Assembly: GCF_000155635.1 (NCBI RefSeq)
Contig: NZ_DS990556.1
Location: forward strand, 1,595,637-1,659,636
DNA: 64,000 nucleotides
Direction: 5' to 3'
Source: Cyanobium sp. PCC 7001
Lineage (GTDB): Bacteria > Cyanobacteriota > Cyanobacteriia > PCC-6307 > Cyanobiaceae
Shown: positions 18,980-26,710 of the stretch, one piece after another
Numbering within the stretch: the stretch's first letter is position 1
Layout of the letters: the number at the start of each line of letters is the position of its first letter
Program-made: the position numbers and the translations under genes
The notes under the pieces: model-generated
The model's input: only the letters and a program-made list of their open reading frames with translations
Told to the model about the DNA's origin: nothing
Databases searched by the model: none

Positions 18980-19951
18980 CTAACCATCCGGCGAGAGCCG
19001 CTGGGCTGCGGCTTCCGCCGCGGCCCGCAGGGTCATCGGCAGCCAGGGGATCCAGCGCGGGTGCACGCAGAGGCGCGGGCGGAGCTCCCAGCCGGCTGTC
19101 CCCAGCAGCTCCGCGAGAGCAGCCGGGCCGGGCTGGGGGTAGGCGGGATTGATCACGTCCTCCGTGTCCAGACCGCCCAGATCGTCGATCCCCGCGGCGA
19201 TGGCGTCGAGCAGCAGGTCCCGGGGCCAGAGGTTGGGAGGCAGCTGCAGATGCACCTCCGCCGGAAGGATCTGCCTGGCCTCGGCGATCAGGTCGAGCAG
19301 GGGTAGGGCTTCGGCGGGAGCCAGGGGTGCCGCCGCCTCCCCGCCTGGACGGAACGGCTGCAGGATCACTTCCTGGATGTGACCCCAGGTGCGGTGCAAC
19401 AGCGCCAGCAGCTCGAGGGCTTCGCGCTGGTCCGCGCGGGTTTCCCCCACCCCCAGGAGCAGCCCGGTGGTGAAGGGGATGCCCAGGCGGCCGGCCTGCT
19501 CCAGCTGCCCAAGCCGTACCTCCAGGCGCTTGCTGGGGGCCTGGCGGTGCAGGGCCTCGTAGGCCGGGCCCAGCCCCTCCAGCATCAGCCCCATCGAGGG
19601 GTTGAGCCGGCCAAGGGCGGCCATCTCGCGGTCTGAGAGGGGGCCGGCGTTGGTGTGCGGCAGGCGGCCCGCGTGCAGGGCCAGCCGGCTGAGGCCCAGG
19701 AGCGCGGCGAACCAAGTGGGGCGACGGGGGGAGCCGGGGGCCACCTCGCCGCTGAGCAGCAGCACTTCGGCCGCCCCCGGCCGGCTGTCCAGCAGTCCAA
19801 GAGCCAGCTCGGGAGCAAGCAGGCCGGCCAGGGGAGCCCGGGGATCGATGGGGTCGCGGAAGCTGCAATACCCACAACGGTTGAAGCAGCTCCGCGTCGG
19901 CACCAGGGTGACGCTCGGACTCCAGGTGACCACCCGCGCGCGTGGACTCAT
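18980..19951 (-). CDS. cofG: FO synthase subunit CofG (7,8-didemethyl-8-hydroxy-5-deazariboflavin synthase)
   Basis: Radical SAM enzyme that, with CofH, makes the deazaflavin FO, the antenna chromophore of cyanobacterial DNA photolyase and precursor of F420. The 323-residue protein carries LVPTRSCFNRCGYCSFR (CxxxCxxC), LLLSGEVAPGSP and LPHTNAGPLSDREM, all typical of CofG. No cofH is present in this window. Its ATG overlaps the stop codon of the histidine kinase (ATGA, 19948-19951), so translation is probably coupled to the kinase. Confidence 0.9.
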   Translation of the reverse strand: MSPRARVVTWSPSVTLVPTRSCFNRCGYCSFRDPIDPRAPLAGLLAPELALGLLDSRPGAAEVLLLSGEVAPGSPRRPTWFAALLGLSRLALHAGRLPHTNAGPLSDREMAALGRLNPSMGLMLEGLGPAYEALHRQAPSKRLEVRLGQLEQAGRLGIPFTTGLLLGVGETRADQREALELLALLHRTWGHIQEVILQPFRPGGEAAAPLAPAEALPLLDLIAEARQILPAEVHLQLPPNLWPRDLLLDAIAAGIDDLGGLDTEDVINPAYPQPGPAALAELLGTAGWELRPRLCVHPRWIPWLPMTLRAAAEAAAQRLSPDG

Positions 19952-21387
19952 GGGACCTCGCGGGTGGGGGAGGACAGACGAGGTCGGCTCCCCTGCTGGG
20001 GGAAACAGACGGTGAAGGTGGTGCCCTGGCCAGGAGCGCTGCGAACGCTGATCACCCCGTGGTGGCGGTGCACGATCTCCTGGGCGATTGCCAGGCCCAG
20101 ACCCGTGCCCCCCCTGCCCCTGGAGCGCGACTTCTCGACGCGGTAGAAGCGCTCGAACAGGTGGGGAAGGTGATCCGCAGGGATTCCGATGCCGGTGTCG
20201 GACACAGTCACCTGGATCCGGTCGTTGTCAGCCGCGGCGCGCAGCGCCAGGGCCCCATGGGGCGGTGTGTGCTTCACCGCGTTGTCGAGCAGATTGAGGA
20301 ACAGGCGGATCAGATGGTCCGGACTGCCCAGCAGGTGCAGATCCGGCGCGATGTGCGTAGAGAGGCTGAGCTGCTGAAGCTCAGCCAGCGGCTGGATCTG
20401 GGCCGAGATGGCTACGAGGAGATCGCTGAGGTCAACCGGCTCGAGCGGCAGCTCCTGATGGTGCTCCTCGAGCCTGGAGAGGAGCAGCAGATCGCTGCTG
20501 AGCCGCGCCAGCCTGTCCACCTCCAGCTCGATCGTCTGGAGCGTCTCCCTGTAGGTGTCTGGATCCCGGGGCTGGCGAAGTGTGACCTGCAGCAGGCCCT
20601 TGAGGGTGGTGAGTGGCGTTCGGAGCTCGTGGGACGCATCGGCCATGAACCGCTTCTGCTGCTCAAACGTGCGCTCCAGCGAGTCGAGCATTGCATCAAA
20701 CAATGTGGCCAGGCGCGCCAGTTCATCGTCCGTGGTGCTCTGGTAGTCGATCCGCTGCGTGAGATCACCGCTGTTGCGCACCTGCTTCATCGTGCGGGTG
20801 ATCTGGGTGATCGGTTTCAGCGCCCGATTGGAGAGAAACAGTCCACCCAGACCAACCATGCCTATCAGAATGGGAACCCCCAACAGATGGCGGCGGAAGA
20901 GGTGGCTCAGGGTGGCGTCGACCTGACGCAGCGATCGGGCAACCACCAGCCAGCCGGATGACCTGCCATCACTGTTCAGAACATCCGTGGTAAAGACACG
21001 CCAGCGCCCATTAGGGGAATCAACAGTAGTAAATCCAACCTGAAGGCCACCGTACGGGGGCAGACGCAGGGAATCACCGAAGCTTTCCTTAAGCACTCCA
21101 TTCTTACCAAACAAATAGATTTCAACACCAGCTTCATTCAACAGCGAGGCCAAAACCGGCGTATTTCTACGGGGATCAAATTCAAGGCGGTCCACCTCGT
21201 CATCCAGATTCTTCAGGGCCTGAATGGCGGAAACCTCCAATGCACGATCCACCTGGCCGAAGAGAGTCTGCCGGTATTCAAAATAGATGAAGCCATCCGA
21301 TACCAGCATCGACAGACCGGCGAGAAGCCCATACCAGGCCACAACCCGGAAACGCAGGTTCTGCCAGGGTCTACGGATTCTGTTCAC
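19948..21387 (-). CDS. Two-component sensor histidine kinase
   Basis: A 479-residue membrane kinase. It has TM1 at about residues 15-35, a sensor region at about 36-165 facing the periplasm, TM2 at about 168-186, HAMP at about 187-240, and an H-box with ASHELRTPLT (His253). The ATPase domain has NLLDNAVKHTPP (N-box), VSDTGIGIP (G1) and GRGGTGLGLAIA (G2). It starts 49 nt after the response regulator on the same strand and forms a cognate pair with it. The pair lies directly downstream of RiPP synthetase 2, so it may control the RiPP loci. The ligand is unknown; the sensor region has no family I recognise. Confidence 0.93.
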   Translation of the reverse strand: MNRIRRPWQNLRFRVVAWYGLLAGLSMLVSDGFIYFEYRQTLFGQVDRALEVSAIQALKNLDDEVDRLEFDPRRNTPVLASLLNEAGVEIYLFGKNGVLKESFGDSLRLPPYGGLQVGFTTVDSPNGRWRVFTTDVLNSDGRSSGWLVVARSLRQVDATLSHLFRRHLLGVPILIGMVGLGGLFLSNRALKPITQITRTMKQVRNSGDLTQRIDYQSTTDDELARLATLFDAMLDSLERTFEQQKRFMADASHELRTPLTTLKGLLQVTLRQPRDPDTYRETLQTIELEVDRLARLSSDLLLLSRLEEHHQELPLEPVDLSDLLVAISAQIQPLAELQQLSLSTHIAPDLHLLGSPDHLIRLFLNLLDNAVKHTPPHGALALRAAADNDRIQVTVSDTGIGIPADHLPHLFERFYRVEKSRSRGRGGTGLGLAIAQEIVHRHHGVISVRSAPGQGTTFTVCFPQQGSRPRLSSPTREVP

Positions 21388-21436
21388 GCTGCCGTCGCAA
21401 TCTCGGGGACATCAGGGCCGGGGCCCACGAGAAGAC

Positions 21437-22141
21437 TCACTTGCCTTGCTCCCGATAAGACGGCTCCGTCTCCCCGCACCGCATGGAATAGCCGACACCA
21501 CGCACGGTGTGAATCATGGAACTGGCGCCATGACGATCGATTTTTCGACGCAGATAGCCTATGTAGACATCGATCACTTTGTAGTCTCCGTAAAAGTCGA
21601 AGCTCCAGACATGCTGGGCAATCTGGGTGCGACTGAGCACTTGATTGGGATGACGCATCAGATACTCCAGCAGCGAGAACTCGCGCGGGCTGAGTTCAAT
21701 CGGCCGCTCACCTCGCTTGACAAGGCGCTGGGCAGCATCCAATTCCAGATCACCAACTCTGAGAGCGACATCGCTCTGCAGCGGGGGACGCCGCATCAGG
21801 GCCCTCAACCGCGCCAGCAGCTCCGTGAAATCAAAGGGCTTGACCAGGTAATCATCCGCTCCGGCGTTGAGGCCCTGAACCCGGTCCTGCACGGCGTCCA
21901 GGGCCGTCAGCAGCAGCACGGGAGTCTGAAGACCCTGCCCCCGAAGCTGCCTGAGCACGCTGAGACCATCGAGCTCGGGCAACAGCACATCCAGCACGAT
22001 CAAGTCATAGTCAGAAGTCAAAGCGCATTCCACTCCCCGGCGTCCATCGGCTGCACTATCCACGACATAGCCGGCCTCCGTCAGACCCTGACGAATGAAT
22101 CTCAGAATACCGGCATCATCTTCAACAACAAGAATGCGCAT
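21437..22141 (-). CDS. OmpR/PhoB-family response regulator
   Basis: A 234-residue DNA-binding regulator. The receiver domain has acidic residues Asp8-Asp9, phospho-acceptor Asp51 (LIVLDVLLPELDG) and Lys101 (YLVKPFDF). The C-terminal winged helix has LSPREFSLLEYLMRHPNQVLSR-type recognition and IDVYIGYLRRKID. Start ATG 22141 is preferred over a TTG two codons upstream. It begins 36 nt after the stop of RiPP synthetase 2 with no terminator seen, so it can be read from the RiPP operon. Confidence 0.93.
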   Translation of the reverse strand: MRILVVEDDAGILRFIRQGLTEAGYVVDSAADGRRGVECALTSDYDLIVLDVLLPELDGLSVLRQLRGQGLQTPVLLLTALDAVQDRVQGLNAGADDYLVKPFDFTELLARLRALMRRPPLQSDVALRVGDLELDAAQRLVKRGERPIELSPREFSLLEYLMRHPNQVLSRTQIAQHVWSFDFYGDYKVIDVYIGYLRRKIDRHGASSMIHTVRGVGYSMRCGETEPSYREQGK

Positions 22142-22177
22142 GGACAATCAGGGTTCACAGGCGGGGGGTGATGAACT

Positions 22178-24712
22178 TTAGCCAGCCCAATCAGAGGGAT
22201 CAGCCGCATCAGCTGGCGCCCGCACTCCAGGTAACGGCGTGGCCTCGGGGCGCGAGATGGCCTCCGGCTCCAGGGGCTGGTACTGCCCTGCCGATCCGGG
22301 CTCCAGGTGGGGACGGCACCAGTCCAGGCGGCGCCGGGCGAACGCCTGCCTGAGAGCCCGCTGGCGGGCCCCTGGCTCGGGCGGTGCGTCCTGCAGCACC
22401 GCAGCCACGAGCTGAAAGCGGTCAAGACCGAAGTCATCCGCGCCTGCCGGGGATTCCGCCAGGCCGATCCCCCTGGCCAGCGGCTGAGTGAACAGGGGGA
22501 TCGGATCCCGAAGATGGGGGCGGAGTGTTGGATGGCAGTGGGTCAGCAGCGCATGCAGATGCGGATAGGCGGAAACCGGGAGGTGCAGCACTGCGGCGTT
22601 GAAACGGGGATACCCGTTGGGTTCCGCAAGGATCTTCAGGGCGAAGGGGTGGTGCCAGCGGTTCAAGCCCGGGATGAGTGCTCGCATCAGTAGAACGGCA
22701 CCTTCGGGGCTGATGTTGAAGAAAACCTCCAGGGCCGGCTGGCCCTCGCCTGGTTCGCCGGCATTGCCGATGGCCACATAGTCGTCCCCCACCCAGGCCG
22801 CGTTGGGCAGACGCACACCCACGCAGGTGCCAGGAGCGAGGGATACCTCGGCGGAGCCAGCACCAGGCTTCCGGACTGAAGGCGACGGGATGACCAGCTC
22901 GCTGGCGACATCGACCCACAGATGCAGCCCCTGCTTCTGCACCTGCACCTGCTGCTCTTCGGCGGCGGTCACGGTCCAGCCATGGTCCACGAAGCCAAGC
23001 CCGCTGTTGGCAGCCTGCAGCTGCCGCGTGAAGCCATCACCCAGGGTGGGGGCCCCAGCGGGACTCTCCAGCGCCCCGCTGAAATAGAGGGAATGGAGGA
23101 ACTGCGTGATCTGACGCAAGCGGTAGGCCGCGTTCATCTGTGCGGACGCCGGATGGAGCGTGGCCCGGTGCAGCGTGGCCGGGTGCACCGTGCGGCGGGA
23201 GCCCTTGGTGGAATGGCGAACCACCCCGGGCTCGAGCTGAACCTGCTCCAGGAGATCAGCCAGGCGTTGATCTGTTGATCCCCCCTGCTGGCCCACCTGC
23301 AGCGGCAGCGGCACCGGCACGGGCTCCGGCGGCGACCCCAGCTGCTGGCAGGTCTCAGCCAGCACACCAGGATGGGACCGCCGCACCGAAGGGCGGGCCG
23401 AAGGGCGTGACGGTGGCCGCGGATTTCGCCTGGTCCTGCTGTGGTCATCCGAACCGTGGGGGTCGCCGGGTGATCGGCCGAAGACCGTCTGCAGGGCGGC
23501 ACCTGGGCTGCACAAGAGGGTTCTGGCCACCTGGAGCATGGAGATATCCAGATTGCCGAACGGCTCCCTGTAGTGCAGCCGATCCTGAATCGCCTCCAGC
23601 AGGCTCAGCCCGGCAAAGCGAATCACCCGTTCCGGAAAATCAGGAAACTCCTGGAGAATCGCGGGGAACTGGGCCAGATAGGCCTCCAGCAGGCCGCGCA
23701 TGGAGGGCTGCAGGGTGTCCAGGGGAACCTCGGCCAGCGCCAGGGCCGCGGCCGGAGCAAGGTCGCTGCTGAGCGGCAGACTCTTCAGCCACAGCCTCAG
23801 ATACTCCGCCACCAACGCCCCCAGATCCAGGGCGGGATCACCCCAGATCCCCTGTTCCCAGTCGATCAAGCGGAGGATTCCACCTTCGCCTGGGAAGGAC
23901 AGCTGATCCGGCCGGGCCGGCAGGGTGGGCAGACTACACTGCGACCAGCACCGAAGCAGCAGAATGTTGGCAAACTTGAGGTCGTTGTGGATCAGGCAAC
24001 AGGCCCGATAGCTCTCCTCAAGGTCTGCAAGCGCATCCGAAAGCTCAGGAGCTCGCTGAAATAGCACATAGAACTTGAGCCCATCCTTGCGCACGCGCAG
24101 AAAGACGTCGGGGCTCAGATCCTCCAAGTCACCAGCCAGATCCGGCGGATCGCTCGGGCCGGAGATGAGACCATCAGCTCCCCCTTCGCGTTGGTCGCCG
24201 TCAAGCCCCCCCTGATCGGGGGCGGCGCCGTCCAGCGATCCGGGGCTGTCGGTCCGCCCGAACGTGTGCTTGTGCACGGCTGCAAGGGTGACACCCAGCG
24301 TTCGCGCCAGATCAACGGGGTATTCAGCTGATCCTGAATAGACTTTGCCGAGTTCAGAGTATTGATCGAGAAAGTGAAAGACCAGAATCTGGTTCGCCGG
24401 ATCGTGGTCCACAACCTCCGGCAGCCACTGCCCGAGCGGGATCAAGTCCGGATCGGAGCTGATCCATTGATGGAGGCCCCACTCACGCCGGAAACTCTCG
24501 TGAGCCGAGCACCCGTCATCGGGCGGGATCTGCTTGACCAGTAGCTGGACAGGGCGGTTGGGGGCCTGACCGGCCACGGGCCTGAGCTTGACGAGCAAGT
24601 TCAGGTTCTTGCTGTTGAGAGATTGGGCACTGATCAACTGATCCGTCGGAGCGCAGAGGTCACGCCTGATCAGGTAATCCAGCACGGTGGCGGATTCGAG
24701 CCTGTACGCCAT
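22178..24712 (-). CDS. Kinase-HopA1 lyase fusion 2 (class V-type Ser/Thr dehydratase)
   Basis: An 844-residue homologue of the enzyme at 10990-13446, with the same order. The N-terminal APH-like kinase has Lys60 in LLVKQ, His242-Asn243-Asp244 in [15 protein letters not shown] and Asp284 in [13 protein letters not shown]. The C-terminal HopA1-type lyase (about residues 490-800) has [17 protein letters not shown] and [14 protein letters not shown]. The inter-domain linker (about residues 425-450) is Arg/Pro/Ser-rich and contains [13 protein letters not shown], resembling the RPS repeats of precursor 2. Predicted to phosphorylate and then eliminate phosphate from Ser residues of precursor 2. It follows the precursor gene by 156 nt including a hairpin. 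All active-site motifs are intact. Confidence 0.85.
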   Translation of the reverse strand: MAYRLESATVLDYLIRRDLCAPTDQLISAQSLNSKNLNLLVKLRPVAGQAPNRPVQLLVKQIPPDDGCSAHESFRREWGLHQWISSDPDLIPLGQWLPEVVDHDPANQILVFHFLDQYSELGKVYSGSAEYPVDLARTLGVTLAAVHKHTFGRTDSPGSLDGAAPDQGGLDGDQREGGADGLISGPSDPPDLAGDLEDLSPDVFLRVRKDGLKFYVLFQRAPELSDALADLEESYRACCLIHNDLKFANILLLRCWSQCSLPTLPARPDQLSFPGEGGILRLIDWEQGIWGDPALDLGALVAEYLRLWLKSLPLSSDLAPAAALALAEVPLDTLQPSMRGLLEAYLAQFPAILQEFPDFPERVIRFAGLSLLEAIQDRLHYREPFGNLDISMLQVARTLLCSPGAALQTVFGRSPGDPHGSDDHSRTRRNPRPPSRPSARPSVRRSHPGVLAETCQQLGSPPEPVPVPLPLQVGQQGGSTDQRLADLLEQVQLEPGVVRHSTKGSRRTVHPATLHRATLHPASAQMNAAYRLRQITQFLHSLYFSGALESPAGAPTLGDGFTRQLQAANSGLGFVDHGWTVTAAEEQQVQVQKQGLHLWVDVASELVIPSPSVRKPGAGSAEVSLAPGTCVGVRLPNAAWVGDDYVAIGNAGEPGEGQPALEVFFNISPEGAVLLMRALIPGLNRWHHPFALKILAEPNGYPRFNAAVLHLPVSAYPHLHALLTHCHPTLRPHLRDPIPLFTQPLARGIGLAESPAGADDFGLDRFQLVAAVLQDAPPEPGARQRALRQAFARRRLDWCRPHLEPGSAGQYQPLEPEAISRPEATPLPGVRAPADAADPSDWAG

Positions 24713-24833
24713 GGAAATCTGGAGACCATGCAGACATCATCCGATGATGACCGGATACAAGGCACCTAATTCAGAGATCCGATCACCCGATGAATCAACC
24801 CCACGAGTCTTTCCCCGCTGCCAATCAGACGAA

Positions 24834-24858
24834 AGCCCCAGGCAGTAGGCCCGGGGCT
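24834..24858 (-). terminator. Attenuator-like hairpin between precursor 2 and its synthetase
   Basis: On the minus strand AGCCCCGGGC and GCCTGGGGCT pair over 10 bp (one G-U) around the 5-nt loop CTACT, followed by TTCGTCT. It sits 10 nt after the precursor stop codon. Locus 1 has a hairpin at the equivalent place with unrelated sequence, so position rather than sequence is conserved. Confidence 0.7.
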
Positions 24859-24868
24859 GCTGTTCTCC

Positions 24869-25123
24869 TCAGCGACGGCCGCGAGCAAGGCGGCGTCCGC
24901 GACGGCGGCGTCCACGGCGACCCGAGCGGCTTGGCCGTGAGGGCCGGCTGGGGCGACTCGGGCGGCTGGGGCGGCTAGGACGGCTCGGACGACTGGGCCG
25001 ACTGCGACCACCACCGGAGATCGCAGCCTCGTCGGCGGGGGTCAGATCGCTGAGAAAACTATCGACCCCGTCAAGAAGGCCGAGCCCTTGCAGCTGGGGT
25101 GATGGCGAAGATTGAGAATCCAT
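24869..25123 (-). CDS. RiPP precursor peptide 2 (Gly-Gly leader, RPS-repeat core)
   Basis: An 84-residue peptide. Leader residues 1-38 (GLGLLDGVDSFLSDLTPADE, ending ISGG) align with precursor 1, with Gly37-Gly38 at the same positions, Ile(-4), Leu(-12) and Leu(-15). The core of 46 residues has eight tandem Arg-Pro-Ser units (residues 42-65) and then a tail of SGRRGRRRRGRRLARGRR. It contains about 21 Arg and 10 Ser, with no Cys, Thr or Lys. With no Cys it cannot form lanthionine rings by itself; dehydroalanine or phosphoserine products are possible. AGGAGG lies 8 nt before the ATG. It is flanked by the intact exporter/HlyD pair upstream and the kinase-lyase downstream, all on the same strand. 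Confidence 0.82.
   Translation of the reverse strand: MDSQSSPSPQLQGLGLLDGVDSFLSDLTPADEAAISGGGRSRPSRPSRPSRPSRPSRPSRPSRPSRSGRRGRRRRGRRLARGRR
24929..25000 (-). repeat. Eight 9-bp repeats encoding Arg-Pro-Ser
   Basis: Eight consecutive 9-bp units. At codon level almost all differ: Arg uses CGG/CGT/CGC, Pro uses CCC/CCG/CCT/CCA, Ser uses AGT/AGC and once TCA. Only CGC-CCC-AGC recurs. The amino-acid repeat is perfect while the DNA repeat has decayed, which points to purifying selection on the peptide. Confidence 0.88.
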
Positions 25124-25447
25124 ACTCTGTTCCTCCTGGGGACAACAATGGGGACTTCAGCTGTTCAGGCCGACAAATCAAGCGATGACGCGCCCCAGAA
25201 AGGAGTCGCATACGAATGATTGACGGCCCGCGCAGGGATGCGTACCAGAAAGCAGTGAGGAGAGCCAACCTGTCATCGACATCTCCAATCCTGAATCTGG
25301 ATGACCAACCCGTTGGGCTGGGCTTGAATCAAGTTACTGGCAAGTCCCCGAGGGCTGGGCAATAGGCAGGTAAGAATCCAGCAAGAAAACTCTTACGATT
25401 GATCGCACGATCGTTCGAGTTACGCGAGATCCTGGTAACCCTAGTCA
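25124..25447 (-). promoter_or_regulatory. 324-bp region between HlyD 2 and precursor 2
   Basis: No gene seen. It holds the 3' end region of the HlyD transcript and must contain the precursor 2 promoter or readthrough path. Visible elements are an inverted repeat GTAAGA/TCTTAC (25370-25375 and 25391-25396), GATCG-TG-CGATC close by on the minus strand, and AGGAGG 8 nt before the precursor ATG. None can be assigned to a named regulator. Confidence 0.4.
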
Positions 25448-26710
25448 TTACCACCCTACCAAGAGCCGGGTTCGGCGCAACAGGAACCGCAGCACTGTCT
25501 CCTGGCGGGTCGTGATGTCGGCGGTGAGATCCATTCCCTGGCGCAGGGAACAGGAGCGGCCGGAGGGGGTGACCAGCTCCCTGGCGTCAGGACGCAGGGT
25601 CACCTCAAAGCCTGCAGGCCCCGCCAGGCTCGTGAGCCCGTCGGGCTCGGCCGAAGCGCTGCCGGGCGCTCCAGCCCCGGCCGCGGGGAGGGCATCGGGG
25701 GCCACGGACACCACCCGGGCCCGGAGCGTGCCGAAATCCGGATAGGGGCAGCCCACCAGCCTCAGGTCGGCCCTCTGGCCGGGCTCCACCCTGGCGATGT
25801 CCTCCGAAGCCACCCGCACCTTCACCTGCATCTCGGCGTCGTGGGGGGCGATGCGGGCCAGCTCCTGGCCGGCCGCCACCACCTGCTGGGGATTGCGCAG
25901 GGCGACGGAGAACACCACCCCGCTCACCGGGGCACGCACCAGGGTTCGGCCCAGATCCAGGGAGAGCTGGGCCTGTTCGGCCCGAGCCTCGGCCAGCTGT
26001 TGCTGGAGGCGCGCCTGGGCGCTCTCGCCCCGGAACCGCTGCTGCTCCACCTCCTGCCGGGCCTTGGCATAGCCAGAGCGCGCGATGCTGAGGTTGGCAG
26101 CCTTTTCCTCCAACTGCTCCTGCGAGGTGGCACCGCTCTCCACAAGCTGGCTGTAGCGCTGGTGTTCCGATCGGGCCAGCCGCAGGGTGGCCTCGGCCCT
26201 GCCCACCTCCAGCTCCGCTGCCTGCAGCGCCGCCCGGTCCTCCTGGCGCTGGGTCTGCAGCTGGCTCTCGAGGGCCGCACGCACCTGGCTCAGCTTCTGC
26301 TGCCTGGCTTCGAGATCGGCCGGGTCCAGCACCGCCAGCACCTCACCCTGCTGCACCGGCTGGTTCGTGCGGATGTTGATCCGCCGCACCCGCCCCTCGC
26401 GGGGGGCATGCACCAGGCTGGTGCCGCCGCTGGGCCGCACTGTGCCGGGCCCCCGCACGATCACCCGGTAGGGCCACAGGGCCATCAAGCCCACAGCGGC
26501 CGCAAAGCCCCCCACCAGCAGTCCGCCGGCAAGCCGCACCCAGGGACGCACGGATGGCAGGAACTCGCTGGGGGAGGCAGGCTTCAGGTCCCGCACGGAA
26601 TCGGCGAGACCCGGGGCCGAGGGCTCCGCGGCGGGGGGAGCTGCGGGCAGGGAGGGCTCCCGTGGGCTGCTGGGCGGCCGGGGTGGATGCGGAGCGGAGG
26701 GGTGGGTCAT
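25448..26710 (-). CDS. HlyD-family periplasmic adaptor (RiPP locus 2)
   Basis: A 420-residue membrane fusion protein. It has a Pro/Ser-rich cytoplasmic tail (about residues 1-45), a single membrane anchor (about 58-80, with GGFAAAVGLMALWPYRV), a first half-lipoyl motif (LVHAPREGRV), a long coiled coil (about 125-255) with many Gln/Glu/Arg, and a second half-lipoyl motif (VRAPVSGVVFSVAL). It links the inner-membrane exporter to an outer-membrane channel, here not encoded. Its start codon overlaps the exporter stop (ATGA, 26707-26710), so the pair is translationally coupled. Confidence 0.9.
   Translation of the reverse strand: MTHPSAPHPPRPPSSPREPSLPAAPPAAEPSAPGLADSVRDLKPASPSEFLPSVRPWVRLAGGLLVGGFAAAVGLMALWPYRVIVRGPGTVRPSGGTSLVHAPREGRVRRINIRTNQPVQQGEVLAVLDPADLEARQQKLSQVRAALESQLQTQRQEDRAALQAAELEVGRAEATLRLARSEHQRYSQLVESGATSQEQLEEKAANLSIARSGYAKARQEVEQQRFRGESAQARLQQQLAEARAEQAQLSLDLGRTLVRAPVSGVVFSVALRNPQQVVAAGQELARIAPHDAEMQVKVRVASEDIARVEPGQRADLRLVGCPYPDFGTLRARVVSVAPDALPAAGAGAPGSASAEPDGLTSLAGPAGFEVTLRPDARELVTPSGRSCSLRQGMDLTADITTRQETVLRFLLRRTRLLVGW

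Noticed and set aside
24929..25000. CRISPR-like or satellite DNA reading of the 9-bp repeat block
   Set aside because: There are no spacers, and the units differ at synonymous positions; it is a coding repeat.
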